A stretch of 64,000 bases of DNA from Elephas maximus indicus (taxonomy: Eukaryota; Chordata; Mammalia; Proboscidea; Elephantidae), in assembly GCF_024166365.1 (NCBI RefSeq), contig NC_064825.1:103678480-103742479 (forward strand), in the 5' to 3' direction. Positions within the stretch are counted from its first letter, which is position 1; every line of letters starts with the position of its first letter. Below are positions 10,880-22,900 of this stretch, piece after piece. A program made the translations under genes and the position numbers. The notes beneath the pieces were generated by a model. It did not search any database. It saw nothing but the letters and a program-made list of their open reading frames with translations, and was not told the origin of the DNA.

Positions 10880-11117
10880 CAGTAGTTCTCAACTGGGTGC
10901 AATTCACCCTCAGGAGATATCTGAGAATATCTGAAGATGTTTTCAGTTGTTACAACCTGCTCGGATTTGGGAAAGAGGGGGAGGAGCGGGCACTCAGGTG
11001 TTATTGGCATGGAAAGGGCAGGGATGCTGCAAAACATCCAACAATGCACAGGGTACCCCCCACAGCAAAGAATTATCTGACACATAATGTCAACAGTGCT
11101 GCTGTTGAGACGCCCTG
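10880..11117 (+). repeat. MER5A-type hAT DNA transposon relic
   Basis: The MER5A signature is clear: 'cagtagttctcaact' at the left end, 'atgctgcaaaacatccaaca' and 'aatgcacaggg' inside, and a terminal 'gttgaga'. It is non-autonomous and present in both arms (partner 26402-26640), so it is older than the inverted duplication. Confidence 0.85.
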
Positions 11118-11365
11118 TATGGATGAAACAAAATTCACCCTGAACAGGTAATCAGTAATACTGGGTGTTGAGTCATTGCACTGCTTTGAAAACATCTGTA
11201 TATGTTTGAAATTTTCCATAATGAAAGGTTTTTAAAATGCCATAAGATTTCTTTTAAAATGCAACACACTCTACATCAATGTCACTCCCAAGAAATGTTG
11301 CTTCAGCCTTGATTAGAATTACGGTTGAATCAAGATTGTCACAAGTGTCAACTAACGACTAATAG

Positions 11366-11924
11366 GAAATTTTTATGAGCGGATTTTAAGATAAAACATT
11401 CCACGCAATTGCTTTTAAGAATGCAAAAGCTGAATTAACTGTTAGCTTTGTGTGGAAAGAGGTATCCAAAAGAAGCTTAGCAAATACTCACGTAAAAGCT
11501 CCAAAACTTTAAGTTAAATCTATGTTTACTCCATAACATTTCATCCTGAAGTTGAGTTTCTATGGAAGCCTGTCAACCAGTCTTTTTTATATTGAAATAT
11601 TTGATAAGGAAACAAAAAGTTGAGTCTATGAATCTTTGCTATAGGAAAAGAAAGTGTGTTAAAAGATTGTGGTAGAAAGCTTTGTTTATTTACCTAAACT
11701 TATAAATTAGGTTTGTCAGAAAAAGTTGATTTTATTTCCTAACCTGTGAAGATTAACCTATTGAATATGACTTTACTTCTCTAGTTCTAATTAAACTCCA
11801 CCACTATAAAAGATGTGCAGATATTTTAAACCAAATGTTGAAGTGTTATTTACCAAGGAAAATAAATTAATGACTCTATAGGTTTATGCTTTTCAAGAAT
11901 GGGAATATAGAAGAATGTTTAAAG
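11366..11924. other. Unassigned AT-rich sequence
   Basis: This lies just outside arm A. It has no gene, no recognised repeat and no match in arm B. Homology to arm B stops at about 11365, so this is where the inverted duplication ends on this side. Confidence 0.5.
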
Positions 11925-12395
11925 AAGCTTTTATTCAAAATAGCCATACAAGAAGGGAACCCAAATGTCCATCAACAAGAATGGATTAGAATAAATTTTG
12001 TATATTTTTACAATGAATATGCCAAATGAATACACAAATAAAAGGAACAAACTCCTATAACCTGCAAGATAAATCAATCTCAAACACATTATTTTAAGCA
12101 AAAGAAGCCAGACCTGAAAGAGTATAAGCTTTCTGATTCATTTATATGAGGTGGTGAACAGGATAAACTAACGTGATGACAGAAATTAGATCAGTGGTTG
12201 CCTATGGAGAATGGGGATTACATGGAAGGAGTCATGAGAGAAGTTTCTAGGGTAATAGAAATGTTTTACATTTGGGTTGGGATGTTGGTTACATTGGCAT
12301 ATAAATTGTCAAAACTCATTAGATTGTACATGAATATGGACTATGCATTTCTCTGAATGTAAAATTTACTTCATCTAAAAAATAAAACCTAGCTG
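11925..12395 (+). repeat. Old L1M LINE 3' end
   Basis: It shows the typical decayed L1M text: 'cccaaatgtccatcaacaag', 'agatcagtggttgcctatgg', and a closing 'aaatttacttcatctaaaaa'. Sense strand is plus. No open frame. Confidence 0.75.
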
Positions 12396-13293
12396 GCATG
12401 AGGAGCATCTGTCCTGGGAGTCAGGCTACTTGAACTTGTGCCCAGGCTGTGTGTGTTTTACTCTGGAGCAGAGATCGCCGATGTTCCCCAAAACTGGTTT
12501 CTTTTCCTTCCTTCCATAGTAAGAGGACCCCTAAATGTTTACATGGGCACATACCCAGATAGACAACTCACTGAAAGAGAGACACAAACATATATAAAAT
12601 CCTGAATATTGATTATTTTCAAGAATAGTGAAACTCAAGATATACAAAAATTCCTCCACAGACATTGCTCATTGCGAGTCTCAGTGAGACCAAGGGCTAT
12701 AAAATTATAAAGCGTTAATAGAAACATGTTTTTGGTGTATCTAAAGTTCACCAAGTTAGCCACGTGGTAATCCAATTAAATTAGCAAGTTGCTGCTTGGT
12801 AAATTGATTTGTAGCGAATTGGCCCAGAACTCTAGGTACAGGGACGTATATGTGAACAAGACCCATTCCCTGCTTTTGAGGATCCCAAGGATGGTTTGAC
12901 TGCTGTTCACAAGTCCCAGGCACTCACATTCTATGGCCCCCCCTTATTATCTTCCAGAGAGAAATTAAAGTAGGGTCCACTGTCAGGAACACTGCAACAT
13001 TAAAGAAAATGGTTCTTGAACTTGGCCTCCAAATTCTATGCCAAGGAAACTGAATCAAAAGGATTTAGTCACTGGCTGAGGTTGTGCAGTCACCACGTGG
13101 TAGAACTCAGCTTCAGTCAGTCAGTCTGGCACCAGTCAAATCCCTTAACTCTCTCTCTGTGCCCAGGGACACCATCCTCCAAGAACACACCTCCACGCAA
13201 ACTCCCTGTGGTAGAGTCTCTTTCCTTAATGGCAGAATCTTGATGTTGTTCAAGAAGCCTTGTGCTCAGCCGAGGGGAAAATTTATGCTGGGC
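12396..13293. other. Intergenic, no gene recognised
   Basis: Mixed-composition sequence. Short open frames at 13016-13243 and 13084-13395 lack any protein resemblance and the second runs into an LTR. I see no OR-like motif on either strand. Confidence 0.5.
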
Positions 13294-13751
13294 TGTCTTA
13301 GTTTCCTAGCCTGCCATGGCAAAATACTACAAAGTAGAGGGTTTAAAAAAAAAATAAATTTATTTTTTTTCACTGCACTGGAGGCTAGAAGTTAGAACTC
13401 AGGGCATCATTGGAGCTATCATCTGTGTCTGTTGACTCCAAGGAAAGGCCCTTCCTTGTCTCCTTCAGTTTCTGGTAGCCCCAGGTGTTTCTTGGCATTC
13501 CTTTGCTTGTAGATGGATCCTCACATGCTGTCTTCCCTCTGTGTGTGACTCTGGTTCTGTGTCTGTCCTTCTCTCTGATAAAATGCCCCTCAAAAGGGAT
13601 TAGGACCCACCCTACTCCAGTATGATCTCCTTAATTTACCTGATAACATCTGCAAAGAAAAACCCTGTTTCCCCAAGCAAGGTCACATTCATTGGTGCAG
13701 ATGTTGGTACTTCAACATATCTTTTTAGGGGATGTAATTCAATCCACAACA
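13294..13751 (-). mobile_element. MLT1-type LTR (ERVL-MaLR), solo
   Basis: The reverse complement follows the MLT1 consensus: the beginning 'tgttgtggattgaatt', an 'aggtcacattc' equivalent, 'gaggctagaagt', and the closing 'ggcaaaatactacaaag' motif seen on the plus strand. It is old, roughly at placental-mammal depth, with no internal region attached. It lies between the two inverted arms. Confidence 0.85.
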
Positions 13752-14101
13752 CTGGTGTAAGCCTAGAATATAATCCTATTCACCTTTACCAATACTCACT
13801 TTCCTAGCCTCCTTTGCATTCAGGGGTAGACAGGAGACCTAGCTTTGGCTAATAAGAATAAGAATTAGATTAAGAGGAATTGTGCTGGAGAGCTTCTGGG
13901 AAATACTTCCTAACATAAAAAGACAGTCCCTCCCTTCCCTCAAAGCTGCTGTAACCATGATGCAGCCATGAGGGGGCATACAAAGAAGTGAAGAGGCACT
14001 GACCCAGTGCACCATCATCATAGAATTAACAAACCAACCCTAGAACCACTGACCCCCGTTCCTGTTGTTTGTTGGGTAAGCAATAAATATCATTATGACT
14101 T
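13752..14101. other. Intergenic, no gene recognised
   Basis: Short minus-strand open frames at 13839-14021 and 14026-14271 have no receptor motifs or family resemblance. No repeat is assigned. Confidence 0.45.
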
Positions 14102-14420
14102 AATCCATGGGTCAACAAACTTTTTCTGTAAAGGGTCAGAGTAAATATTTTATGTACTGAGACCCTAGTATCTATGACGACTGCTAAACTCAGCCACTGT
14201 ATCATGAAAGCAGTCATAGATAACATGTAAAATAATGGGCATGGTTGTAGTCTAATAAACTTTATGGACACTAAACTTTGAAATTCATATAATCTTCACA
14301 TGTCACAAAATAAGGTTTTTTCTTTTTTTTTTTAAATTTTCAACGATTTACAAATGTAAAAGACATTCTTAGCTCACAGGCCGCACAAAAACAACTGTCA
14401 GGCTGGATTTGGCTTAAGCC
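14102..14420. repeat. hAT-Charlie-type DNA transposon relic (MER family)
   Basis: It matches the common mammalian element with ends 'ggtcarcaaactttttctgt aaaggg', 'aaatattttatgtactgaga', 'ttgtagtctaataaacttta' and a closing 'ggctggatttggc'. An AT-rich insertion is present near 14320. Exact subfamily not assigned. Confidence 0.7.
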
Positions 14421-15119
14421 ATTTTTCATCAGGTTGTGTTATAACTGAATGTATTTCTGACTGTGTTGTTCTATTTACCTCAGTGCATAGAAACAGAAGG
14501 GTTTTATAAAATTGTTGTGACTAAACATTAATGTTTAATAATAGTTTTATTGTATTTAGCCCGCCAGAGACATTTGCATCTAACAGTGCCTCGTGCATGA
14601 AATGAAGTTCCTGCTGTGGAATTTCAGGCATTGGAATCAGGTTAATGGGACAGGGATACCAAATGAAGCAGAGAAGACTTTTTTGGACTCCCTCAAGGTC
14701 CTACCAGTAAGGAAAAACAAAGGAAAACATGACCCTCTTTCTGCAAGTGCCATGATATTTCCACATACCACAGCATGCTAACATGAAGAGGTGAAGTGAA
14801 TGAATTCAAGATTACAGTTAGTAGACAACAGAGTGGGGGTTCTAGTCTAGGTGACCTCTCCCTAAAACTTATGCACTCTGCACTATACACTACTGAAGAA
14901 GAGAAGGAAAGCAGCCCAGTATTTGACATTCTCCAAAATGTTGACAACTATGAAAACTATGAGAAGGCTTTAATTAGTACCATGAAGTAAAATAGCTCAC
15001 TTAACATACAACAAAATATATAAATAGGTTAACTTTTTTCTCTTCTTTCATGGCTGACTAAAATCAGATCATATATTTGGTCACCCTGTTCTTGGGTTTT
15101 TTTTTTTTTTTTTTAATTT
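14421..15119. other. Intergenic flank 3' of the OR4B1-like pseudogene
   Basis: No gene or repeat is recognised except a T-run near 15098-15114. The open frames 14593-14781 and 14796-14990 show no family resemblance. Confidence 0.45.
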
Positions 15120-16525
15120 TCACTCTATTCCTGAGTTCATTTTCTTGTCCCACAACCTTCTCATAGCATTTTTCACCACTGCATTTCTGAGTGTGTACAT
15201 GATGGGATGCAGCATGTGTAGAAAACAGCCACCAATTTATCCTCAGTGAAGGTGGAAGACGGCCTCATGTAGAGGAAGGTGGCAGGCCCAAAGAACAAGA
15301 TGGCCACTGTGATGAAGGAGGCATGGGTAGAGAGAGCTCTGCACCTTCCCTCTGCAGAATAGTTTCTCAAGTTGACCAGGATGATGATGTAAGAGGACAC
15401 CAAGATGAGGAAGGTTATGACAGAGATTAAGGCACTGTTAGCCAACACAGTAACACCCTCCACGAAGGTGTCAGTGCATTGGAGATAGAGGTCACAGAAG
15501 TAGTAGTCAATTACATTGGGGCCACAAAAGGGCAATTGGACAGTTACAAGGATCTGAACCGTGGAGTGAATTATGTCCCCCAGCCAGGATCCTGCCACCA
15601 GAAGGTGATACACACGGTAGCACATGATGGTTGTATGGTGCAGTGGTTTGCAGATGGCCATATAGCAGTCATAAGCCATCACTATGAGTAAGAGAATCAC
15701 TGTACATCAAGGAAGTGGAAGAATATCTGAGCCAGACAACCCTCCAAGGAGATGATTTTAATCTAGGTGAGTATTTTAGTTATCTAGTGCTGCTGTAACA
15801 GAAATAGCGGAAGTGGATGGCTTTAACAAAGAGAAATGTATTCCCTCACAGTCTAGGAGGCTAGAAGTCCAAATTCAGGGTGCTAGCTCCAGGGGAAGGC
15901 TTTCTCTCTGTTGGTTCTGTGGGAAGGTCCTTGTCATCAGTCTTCCACTGGTCTTGGAGCTCCTCAGTGCAGGAAGCCTTGGGTCCAAAGGATGCGCTTT
16001 GCTCCCGGGGCTGCTTTCTTGGAGGTATTAGGTTCCCCTATCTCTCTGCCAGCTTCTCTCTTTTATATCTCAAAAGAGTTGATTAAGACACAACCTAATC
16101 TTGTAGATTGAGTCCTTCCTCATTAACATAACTGCCGCTAATCCCACCTCATTAACATCATAGAGGTAGGATTTACAACACATAGGAAAATCACATCATA
16201 TGGCAAAATGGTGGATAATCAAACAATATTGGGAATCATGGCCTAGCCAAGTTGAAGAATATTTTTGGGGGACACAGTTCAATCCATGACAGCGAGTAAG
16301 TCCGTGAGACTTTAGGGACATTAGAGGAGTAACTGGTCTTCACCAGGGACAGGCAGCTAAGGAATGCAGGCTTTTGCCGACACTGACTGTCAACACGTTG
16401 AGGCCATTGCCCAGGACTGTGGCCAGGTACTCGGGAAGGAACACCACAAAACACACTGTCTGCACTTCTGGGTCCTGGAAAAGGCTAGTGAGAATTAACT
16501 CAGTCACATTATTTGTACTGGCCAT
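15120..16525 (-). pseudogene. OR4B1: OR4B1-like odorant receptor pseudogene, split by a solo LTR (copy 2)
   Basis: Reading from 16525 (the ATG aligned with human OR4B1) to a TGA at 15122-15120, nearly the whole receptor can be followed. It has the N-terminal NNVTEL, TM1 with GN, the SLVK-SYSSN piece of TM2/loop, then a 520-bp LTR (15772-16291), then IISLEGCLAQIFFHF of TM3. These are followed by MAYDCY (for MAYDRY), LPFCGPNVIDYYFCDL of loop 2, ALSTHASFITV of TM6, MYTLRN of TM7 and a lysine/arginine-rich tail. Besides the LTR there is a 16-bp deletion removing PMYFF, a short frame loss before MAYDCY, and a small deletion at the TM6/7 border. The MAYDCY spelling is also how I recall human OR4B1, which supports the assignment. 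It lies between the inverted arms and keeps the OR4B1-then-OR4X2 order on the minus strand. Confidence 0.93.
15772..16291 (-). mobile_element. Solo LTR, MaLR (ERVL) type, inserted in the OR4B1-like gene
   Basis: This is an approximately 520-bp LTR read on the minus strand: TGTCATGGATTGAACTGTG at its 5' end, a TATAAAAG-type box, and an AATACATTTCTC polyadenylation-like motif near the end. Target-site duplicate GTGAG lies at 15767-15771. The right-hand copy reads GCGAG here but GTGAG in copy 1 (114-118), so the change came after the block was duplicated. No internal sequence survives. The insertion point is at the TM2/TM3 side of the receptor coding region. Confidence 0.88.
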
Positions 16526-16623
16526 GGGTCCCATTCAGGCATGCTGGGTGCCCAGGATCGAGAGGTTTGCAATAAAATGAACAAAAATTTTAAAAACAAT
16601 TCACCTCACTTATATCATTTTAA

Positions 16624-16826
16624 CAACAAGAACAGTTGCTGTTGAGTCAATTCCAACTCAAGGTAACTCCGTGTTTGTCAGAGTAGAACTGTGCTCCGGA
16701 GGGTTTTCAATGGCTGGTTGCTCAGAAGTCGATAACCAGGCCTTTCTGCTGGGGAGCCTCTGGGAGGACTTGAACTGCCAACCTTAGCAGCCGAGTGTGT
16801 TAACCATTTGCACCATCAAAAGACTC
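16624..16826 (-). repeat. AFROSINE
   Basis: Same insertion as at 466-665, carried by the direct duplication. It reads as the reverse complement, with the 'gttttcaatggct' core and tRNA-like head at the right end. Confidence 0.85.
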
Positions 16827-16947
16827 CATTGTTAACTTAGAAGAGAATATTCTTTCGTTTTTTTCCCTCAATTTTTAGAAAATGTAAAACAATTTAAAAT
16901 ACAAATCACTCCATCATTCTTTTAGCCAAAATACTCATACAACATTA

Positions 16948-19900
16948 TTATTTTTTTTCAGTGTGCTTTAGATGAAGATTAGTAGAGCAAATTAATTTCT
17001 CATTAAAAAATTAATACATGCTTTGTTACACTGGTTAACAGCCCCACGACATGTCAACATTCTCTCCTTCTCGACCCTGGGTTCCCCACTAACAGCTTTC
17101 CTGTCCCCTCCTGCCTTCTCATCCTTGTCCCTAGGTCGGTATGCCCATTTAATCTCATTTTGTTTTATTGGTTGGTCTAATCTTTGGCTGAAGTTTGAAG
17201 CTGAGGTGTGACTTCAGCACTGAGTTAAAAGAGTGTATGCTGGCCATAGTCTTGGGATTTCTCCAGGTTCTGTCAGACCAGTAAGTCTGGTCTTTTTTTG
17301 TGAGTTAGAATTTTGTTTGGCATTTATCTCCGGCTCTGTCCGTCTGGGACCCTCTACTGTGATCCCTGGCAGAGTAGTTGTTGGTGGCAGCCGGGCACCA
17401 TCTAGTTGTACTGGACTCAGTCTGGTGGAGGATGTGGCAGTTGCGGCCCATTAGTCCTTTGGACTAATCTTTTCTTTGTGTCTTTTGTTTTCTTCATTCT
17501 TCCTTGCTCTAGATGGGGTAGGACTAATGGAGTATCTTAAACGGCTGCTCACAAGCTTTTAAGACCACAGATGCTACTCACCCAAGTAGGATGTAGAACA
17601 TTTTCTTTACAAACTATGTTATGCCAATTTGGCTAGATGTTCTCCGAGACCCTGGCCCTCACCCTCAGTCCAGTAATTTGGTCCCTCAGGGAGTTTGGGT
17701 GTGTCTATGGAACTTCCATGACCTTGCCACGGTAAAGTTGTGCTGGCTTCCCCAGTGTTGTGTACTGTCTTACGCTTCACCAAAGTCACCACTTATCTAT
17801 TGTCTAGTGGTTTTTCCTCCCCGCCTGTAATGGTTAAGATTATGTGTCACCTTGGCTGGGCCATGATTCTCAGTATTTTGGCAGTTGTGTGATGTTGCAG
17901 TCACTTCCCTGTTGAGATTTGATATGTCATCACCCCTGTAATAGGATCTTCTCTGAGTAGCTGATTGTTTAAGGGGGAGTTTCCTTGGGTGTGCGGCCTG
18001 CATCCGAAAATAAGCGGACATTCTGGCAAGGCTCAGTGGCTTTTGTTCCTTCTGAACCCTGCAGCCGGCTCATGTTTATCTGACCTCTAATTCTTGGGAC
18101 TTGAGCTAGCAGCTTATCTGTGGTCTTGCCTGCTGACCTTGGGGTTCATCCGTCTTCACAGCCTGTGAGCAACAACCCTGCTCTCCAACCTGTGGATCTT
18201 GGGTTCACCGGCCCCTGTGGCTGCGTGAATCAGGAGAAGCCTCTATCCTGACTCAAGGACTTGGGACATTACAGCTCCTACAACCATGTGAGCCATTCCT
18301 TGATATAAATCTCTCTCTGCATATATTTATATGCTTTACTGGTTTTGCTTCTCTAGAGAACCCAGCCAAAGACACCCCCCCTCCTCCCTTGTAACCATTA
18401 AAATTGTTTCTTTTTGTGTATAAACCTCTTCAAAGTTTTTATAATACTGGTCTCATACAATATTTGTCCTGTTGTGATTGATTTATTTCACTCAGCATAA
18501 TGCCCTCCAGTTTCATCCATGTTGTGAAAAGTTTCTCAGATTCATCATTGTTCTTTATCATTGCGTAGTATTCCATTGTGTGTATGTACCATAATTTGCT
18601 TATCCATTCATCTGCTGTTGGGCATTTAGGGTGGTTTCCATCTTATCGCAATTGTGAATAGTGCTGCAATGAACATGGTGTGCATATGTCTATTTGCCTG
18701 ATGGCTCTTTTTTCTCTAGCAGGTATGTCTAGGAGGCGATTGCTGGATCATATGGTATTTCTATTTCTAGCTTTTTAAGGAAGCATCTTATAGTTTTTCA
18801 AAATCATTGTACTATTTTGTATTCCCACCAGCAGTGCATAGAGTTCCAATCCCCCATGGCCTCTCCAACATTTGTTATTTTTCATTTTTTTGATTCAGGC
18901 CAGTAATGGGGTGAGATGGTATCACATTATAGTTTTGATTTTCACTTCTTTAATGGCTAGTGGTCTTGAACATTTCCCCATGTGTCTCTTAGCCACCTGA
19001 ATGTCTTCTTTGATGAAGTGTCCGTATCCTTTGGCCATTTTTAAATTGGATTATTTGTCTTTTTTTTGTAGAGGTGTTGGATTTTCCTATAGGTTTTAGA
19101 GATTAGGTCTTTGTTGGATTTGTCATAGCCAAAAAGCTTTTTCCAGTCTCTAGATTCTCTTTTTACTCTTTTGGTGAATTCTTTGATAAGTGTAAAATAT
19201 TTAGAACATCCCTGTTATCTAGCTTATCTTCTGGTGTTTGTGTATTGTTGGTTATGGTATCCTGTTAGTGGCGTGTATTAGAACCTCTAGTGCTGATCCT
19301 TTTTTTTCTTCTACAATCTTCATTGTTTTTGTTTTTTTATTTAGGTCTTCGATCCATTCTGAGTTAGTGTTTGTTTATGGTGTGAAGTGTGGGTCCTGTC
19401 TCATTTTTTTGCAGATGGACGTTCAGTTTTGCCAGCACCACTTGTTAAAAAGACTGTCTCTTCTCCCATTTAATGGACTTTGGGCCTTTCTCAAAGATCA
19501 GCTGGCCATAGGTCCATGGATTGACATCCAGGTTCTCAGTTCTGTCCCACTGGTCACTATGTCTATCGTTGTACCAGTACCAGACTGTTTTGACTACCAT
19601 AGCTGTATAGTACGTTCTGAGATCAGGTAGTTTAAGTTTCTGACTTTCTTCTTCTTCAACAGTGCTTTACTTATCTGGGACCACTTTCCTTCTACATAAA
19701 GTTAATGATTAGTTTTTCCTTCTAATCATAGAGAATGTGGATATGTGGATATATGTGGGTATGTGTATCGGGATTGCATTGTGTTTGTAGATTGCTTTGG
19801 GTAGAATTGACATTTTCACAAAGTTAGTTGAGTGTACCTGTTCATGAGTGTGGTATGTTTTTTCATTTATGTAGGTCTCCTTTGATTTCTTACAGTAGTG

Positions 19901-22900
19901 TTTTGTAGTTTTCTTTGTATAGGTCTTTTATATTCCTGGTTAGATTTATTCCTAAGTGTTTTATATTTTTAGGAGCTATTATAAATGGTAATAATTTTTT
20001 GATTTCCTTTTCATAGTTCTTTTTATTGGTGTATAGAAAGCCAACCGATTTTTGTATATTTGTCTTATATCTTCCTACTCTGCTGAATTTTTTCACTATT
20101 TCCAGTAGTTTTCTTGTGGAGTCTTTTGGGCTCAGTATGTATAGTATCATATTATCTACAAATAGGGACAGTTTTACTTCTTCCTTACCAATTTGGGTGC
20201 CCTTTATTCCTTTTTCTTCCTTATTCCTCTAGCTAGGACTTCCAGCAAAATGTTGAATAGGAGAGGTGAGGAATTTCTCTTCTCTACCTATTTTATTGAG
20301 GGTTTTTTAAATCAGGGATGGGTGTTGGACTTTGTTGAATGTCTTTTCTTTGTTGACTGAGATGATCATGTGATTCTTCTGTTTTATTTATGTGCTGGAT
20401 TACTAATTTGATTCATTTTCTAATGTTGAACCCTCCTTGCATACCTGGTATGAATCCCACTTGGTCATGGTGCATAATTTTTTTGAGATGATGCAGAATT
20501 CTATTGGCTAGAATTTTGTTGAGGATTCTTACATTAATATTCATGAGAGATATCGGTCTGCAATTTTCTTTTTTTGTGGCGTCTTTTCCTGGTTTTGGTA
20601 TCAGGGTTATGCTGGCTTCATAAAATGAATTTGGAAGTATCCTTTCCTTTCTATGTTCTGAAGTAGTTTGAGTAGTAGTGATGCAAGCTCTTTTCTGAAT
20701 GTTTGGTAGAATTCTCCAGTGAAACCATCTGGATCAGGGCATTTTTGTTGTTGTTATTGTTGGGAGCTTTTTATTACCTTTTCAATCTCTTTTCTTGTTA
20801 TGGGCCTGTTTGGATTTTCGACTTCAGTTTGTGTTAGCTTAGGTAGGTAGTGTGTTTCTAGAAATTTGTTCATTTACTCTAGGTTTTCAAATTTGTTGTA
20901 GTATAGTTTTTCATGGTACTCTGTTATGATCCTTTTTGTTTCAGTCGGGCCTGTTGGAATGTCCTCCATTTCATTTCTTATTTTGGTTATCTGTGTCATC
21001 TCCTGTTTTGTCAATTTGGTCAATGGTTTGTCAATTTTGTTGATCCTTTCAAAGATGCAACTCTTGTTTTTGTTGATTCTTTCTGTTATTGTTCTGTTCT
21101 CTATTTCATTTATTTCTGCTCTGATCTTTATTATTTCCTTTCTTCTGTTGGCTGTGGGCTATTTTTGCTGTTCTCTTTCTATTTGATCAAGGTGTGTAGG
21201 TAATGTTTTGATTTTGTCCCTTTCTTCTTTTTTGATGGTGCATCTATTGCTATAAATTGACCTCTGAGCACTGCCTTTGCTGTGTCCCAAAGGTTTTGGT
21301 ATAATACGTTTTCATCCTTATCTGATTCTAGGAAGTTTTTAATTCCATCTTTGATTTTTTTTATTACCCAGTGGTTTTTTAAGGAAGGTGTTATTTAGTT
21401 TCCATGCATTTGATTTTTTTCTCCTTGCTCTTCCTGGTATTAATTTCTACTTTTATGGCATTGTGGATCAGAGAAGGTGCTTTGTATTATCACAGTGTTT
21501 TGGGTTTTGTTGAGGGTAGCTTTGTAGCCAAAGATGTGGTCTATTTTGGAGAATGTTCCATGTGCTTTGGAAAACAATGTGTTCTTTGCAGCTGTTGGGT
21601 GGAATGTTCTATATATGTCTATGAGGTCAAGCTGGTTGATTATGGCCTTTAGATCTTCTGTGTCTTTATTGAGTTTCCATGTGGGTGTTCTGTCCTTTAC
21701 CAAGAGTAGTGTGGTGAAGCCTCCTACTATTATTGTGGAACTATCAATTTCTCTTTTCAGTGCTGTTAGAGTTTGTTTTATGTATTTTGGAGCCCTGTCC
21801 TTGGGTGTGCAGGTATTTATTACGTTTAAGTCCTTATTGTCGATTGTCTCTTTAATTATCATATAATGTTCTTCCTTGTCTTTTATGGTGGATTTTGTTT
21901 TAAAGTCTAGTTTATCTGAGATTAGTATTGCCACTTCTGCTGTTTTTTGGTTGCTGTTTGGTTGATGTATTTTTTTCCATCCTTTGATTTTTAATATATT
22001 TATGTTTTTGTGTCCAAGTTGTGTCTCTTGTAAACAGTATTATTGATGAGTTCTGTTTTTTATCCATTCTGTCACTCTCTATCTCCTTACGGAAACATTT
22101 AAGCCATTTGTGTTCAGTGTGAATATTGATAGGTGTGCATTGTTTCATTTTCTAGTGTTTTTTTTTTTTTGGTTATGCTGATGTTTTCTTTGTTTCTCTT
22201 ACTCTCCTGTGTTGAATTCTTTTTTGTTTGTGGATTTTTTTTCATTTTTGTAGTTCTTTTGTTTTTGAGACTTCCTGTTTTTCTTCTGTATTTTGATGAG
22301 TAGGTTTGTAAACTTTCTCTGTGGTTGACTTGAAGTTTACTCCCATTGTTCTAAGTTTAAATCAGCCTTTTTATTCTTGTTAAATCCTTGATTTTATCTC
22401 CATTTGAAAGTTCTATACCTGTACTGCTTATTCCTTCTTTTATTGTTCTGATGTTGTTGTCATTTACAGATTGTCGTTTTCAGTTCCCTGTTGTAAATCT
22501 TTTAGTTTGTTTTATCCATGAGAGTTTACTACCTATGTTGGTATCTGGCTGATGCTGTCTTATGTGCTAGATTCAGGTTGTTGTCTGATGTTTTCAGTTC
22601 TCTAACTGAAGGACTCCCTTTAATAATTCTTGTAAGTTTGGTTTGGTTTTTGTATATTCCTTTAATTTTTTTTTTTTTTTTGATCTGGAAAATGTCCTAA
22701 TTTCACCATCGTATTTGAGTGAGAGTTTTGCAGGATATATTATTTTTGTTTGGCAATTTTTTTTCTTTCAAAGTTTTATATTTGTCATTTCATTGCCTTT
22801 TCCCTTTGTATGTGACTTTTCATTTATCTCTAGCTGCTCTTGGGATTCTTTCTTTGTCTTTTGTTTTAGTGAGTGTGATTATGATATGTCTTGGTGTTTT

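Larger units (their letters stand above)
3724..11365. repeat. Arm A of a large inverted duplication (partner 26157-35707)
   Basis: The reverse complement of this stretch aligns through its length with 26157-35707. Anchors visible by eye are 3730-3830 with 35608-35706, 5990-6070 with about 33395-33461, the OR gene 8347-9309 with 29504-30433, 10160-10310 with 27205-27360, the MER5A copies, and 11250-11365 with 26157-26330. Noncoding identity in a 165-bp sample is about 87%. Arm A is shorter because about 1.3 kb present at 27495-28785 in arm B is missing here, and because arm B has later insertions. Confidence 0.9.
16179..19859. repeat. Direct duplicate of 1-3657 (copy 2)
   Basis: The order OR4B1 N-terminus with LTR, AFROSINE, L1 3' UTR with solo LTR, ORF2 C-terminus is identical in both blocks and in the same orientation. 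Offset is 16178 at the left and 16202 at the right, so length differences are small. Divergence by eye is about 4% in the SINE and 7-8% in the LTR. Confidence 0.92.
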
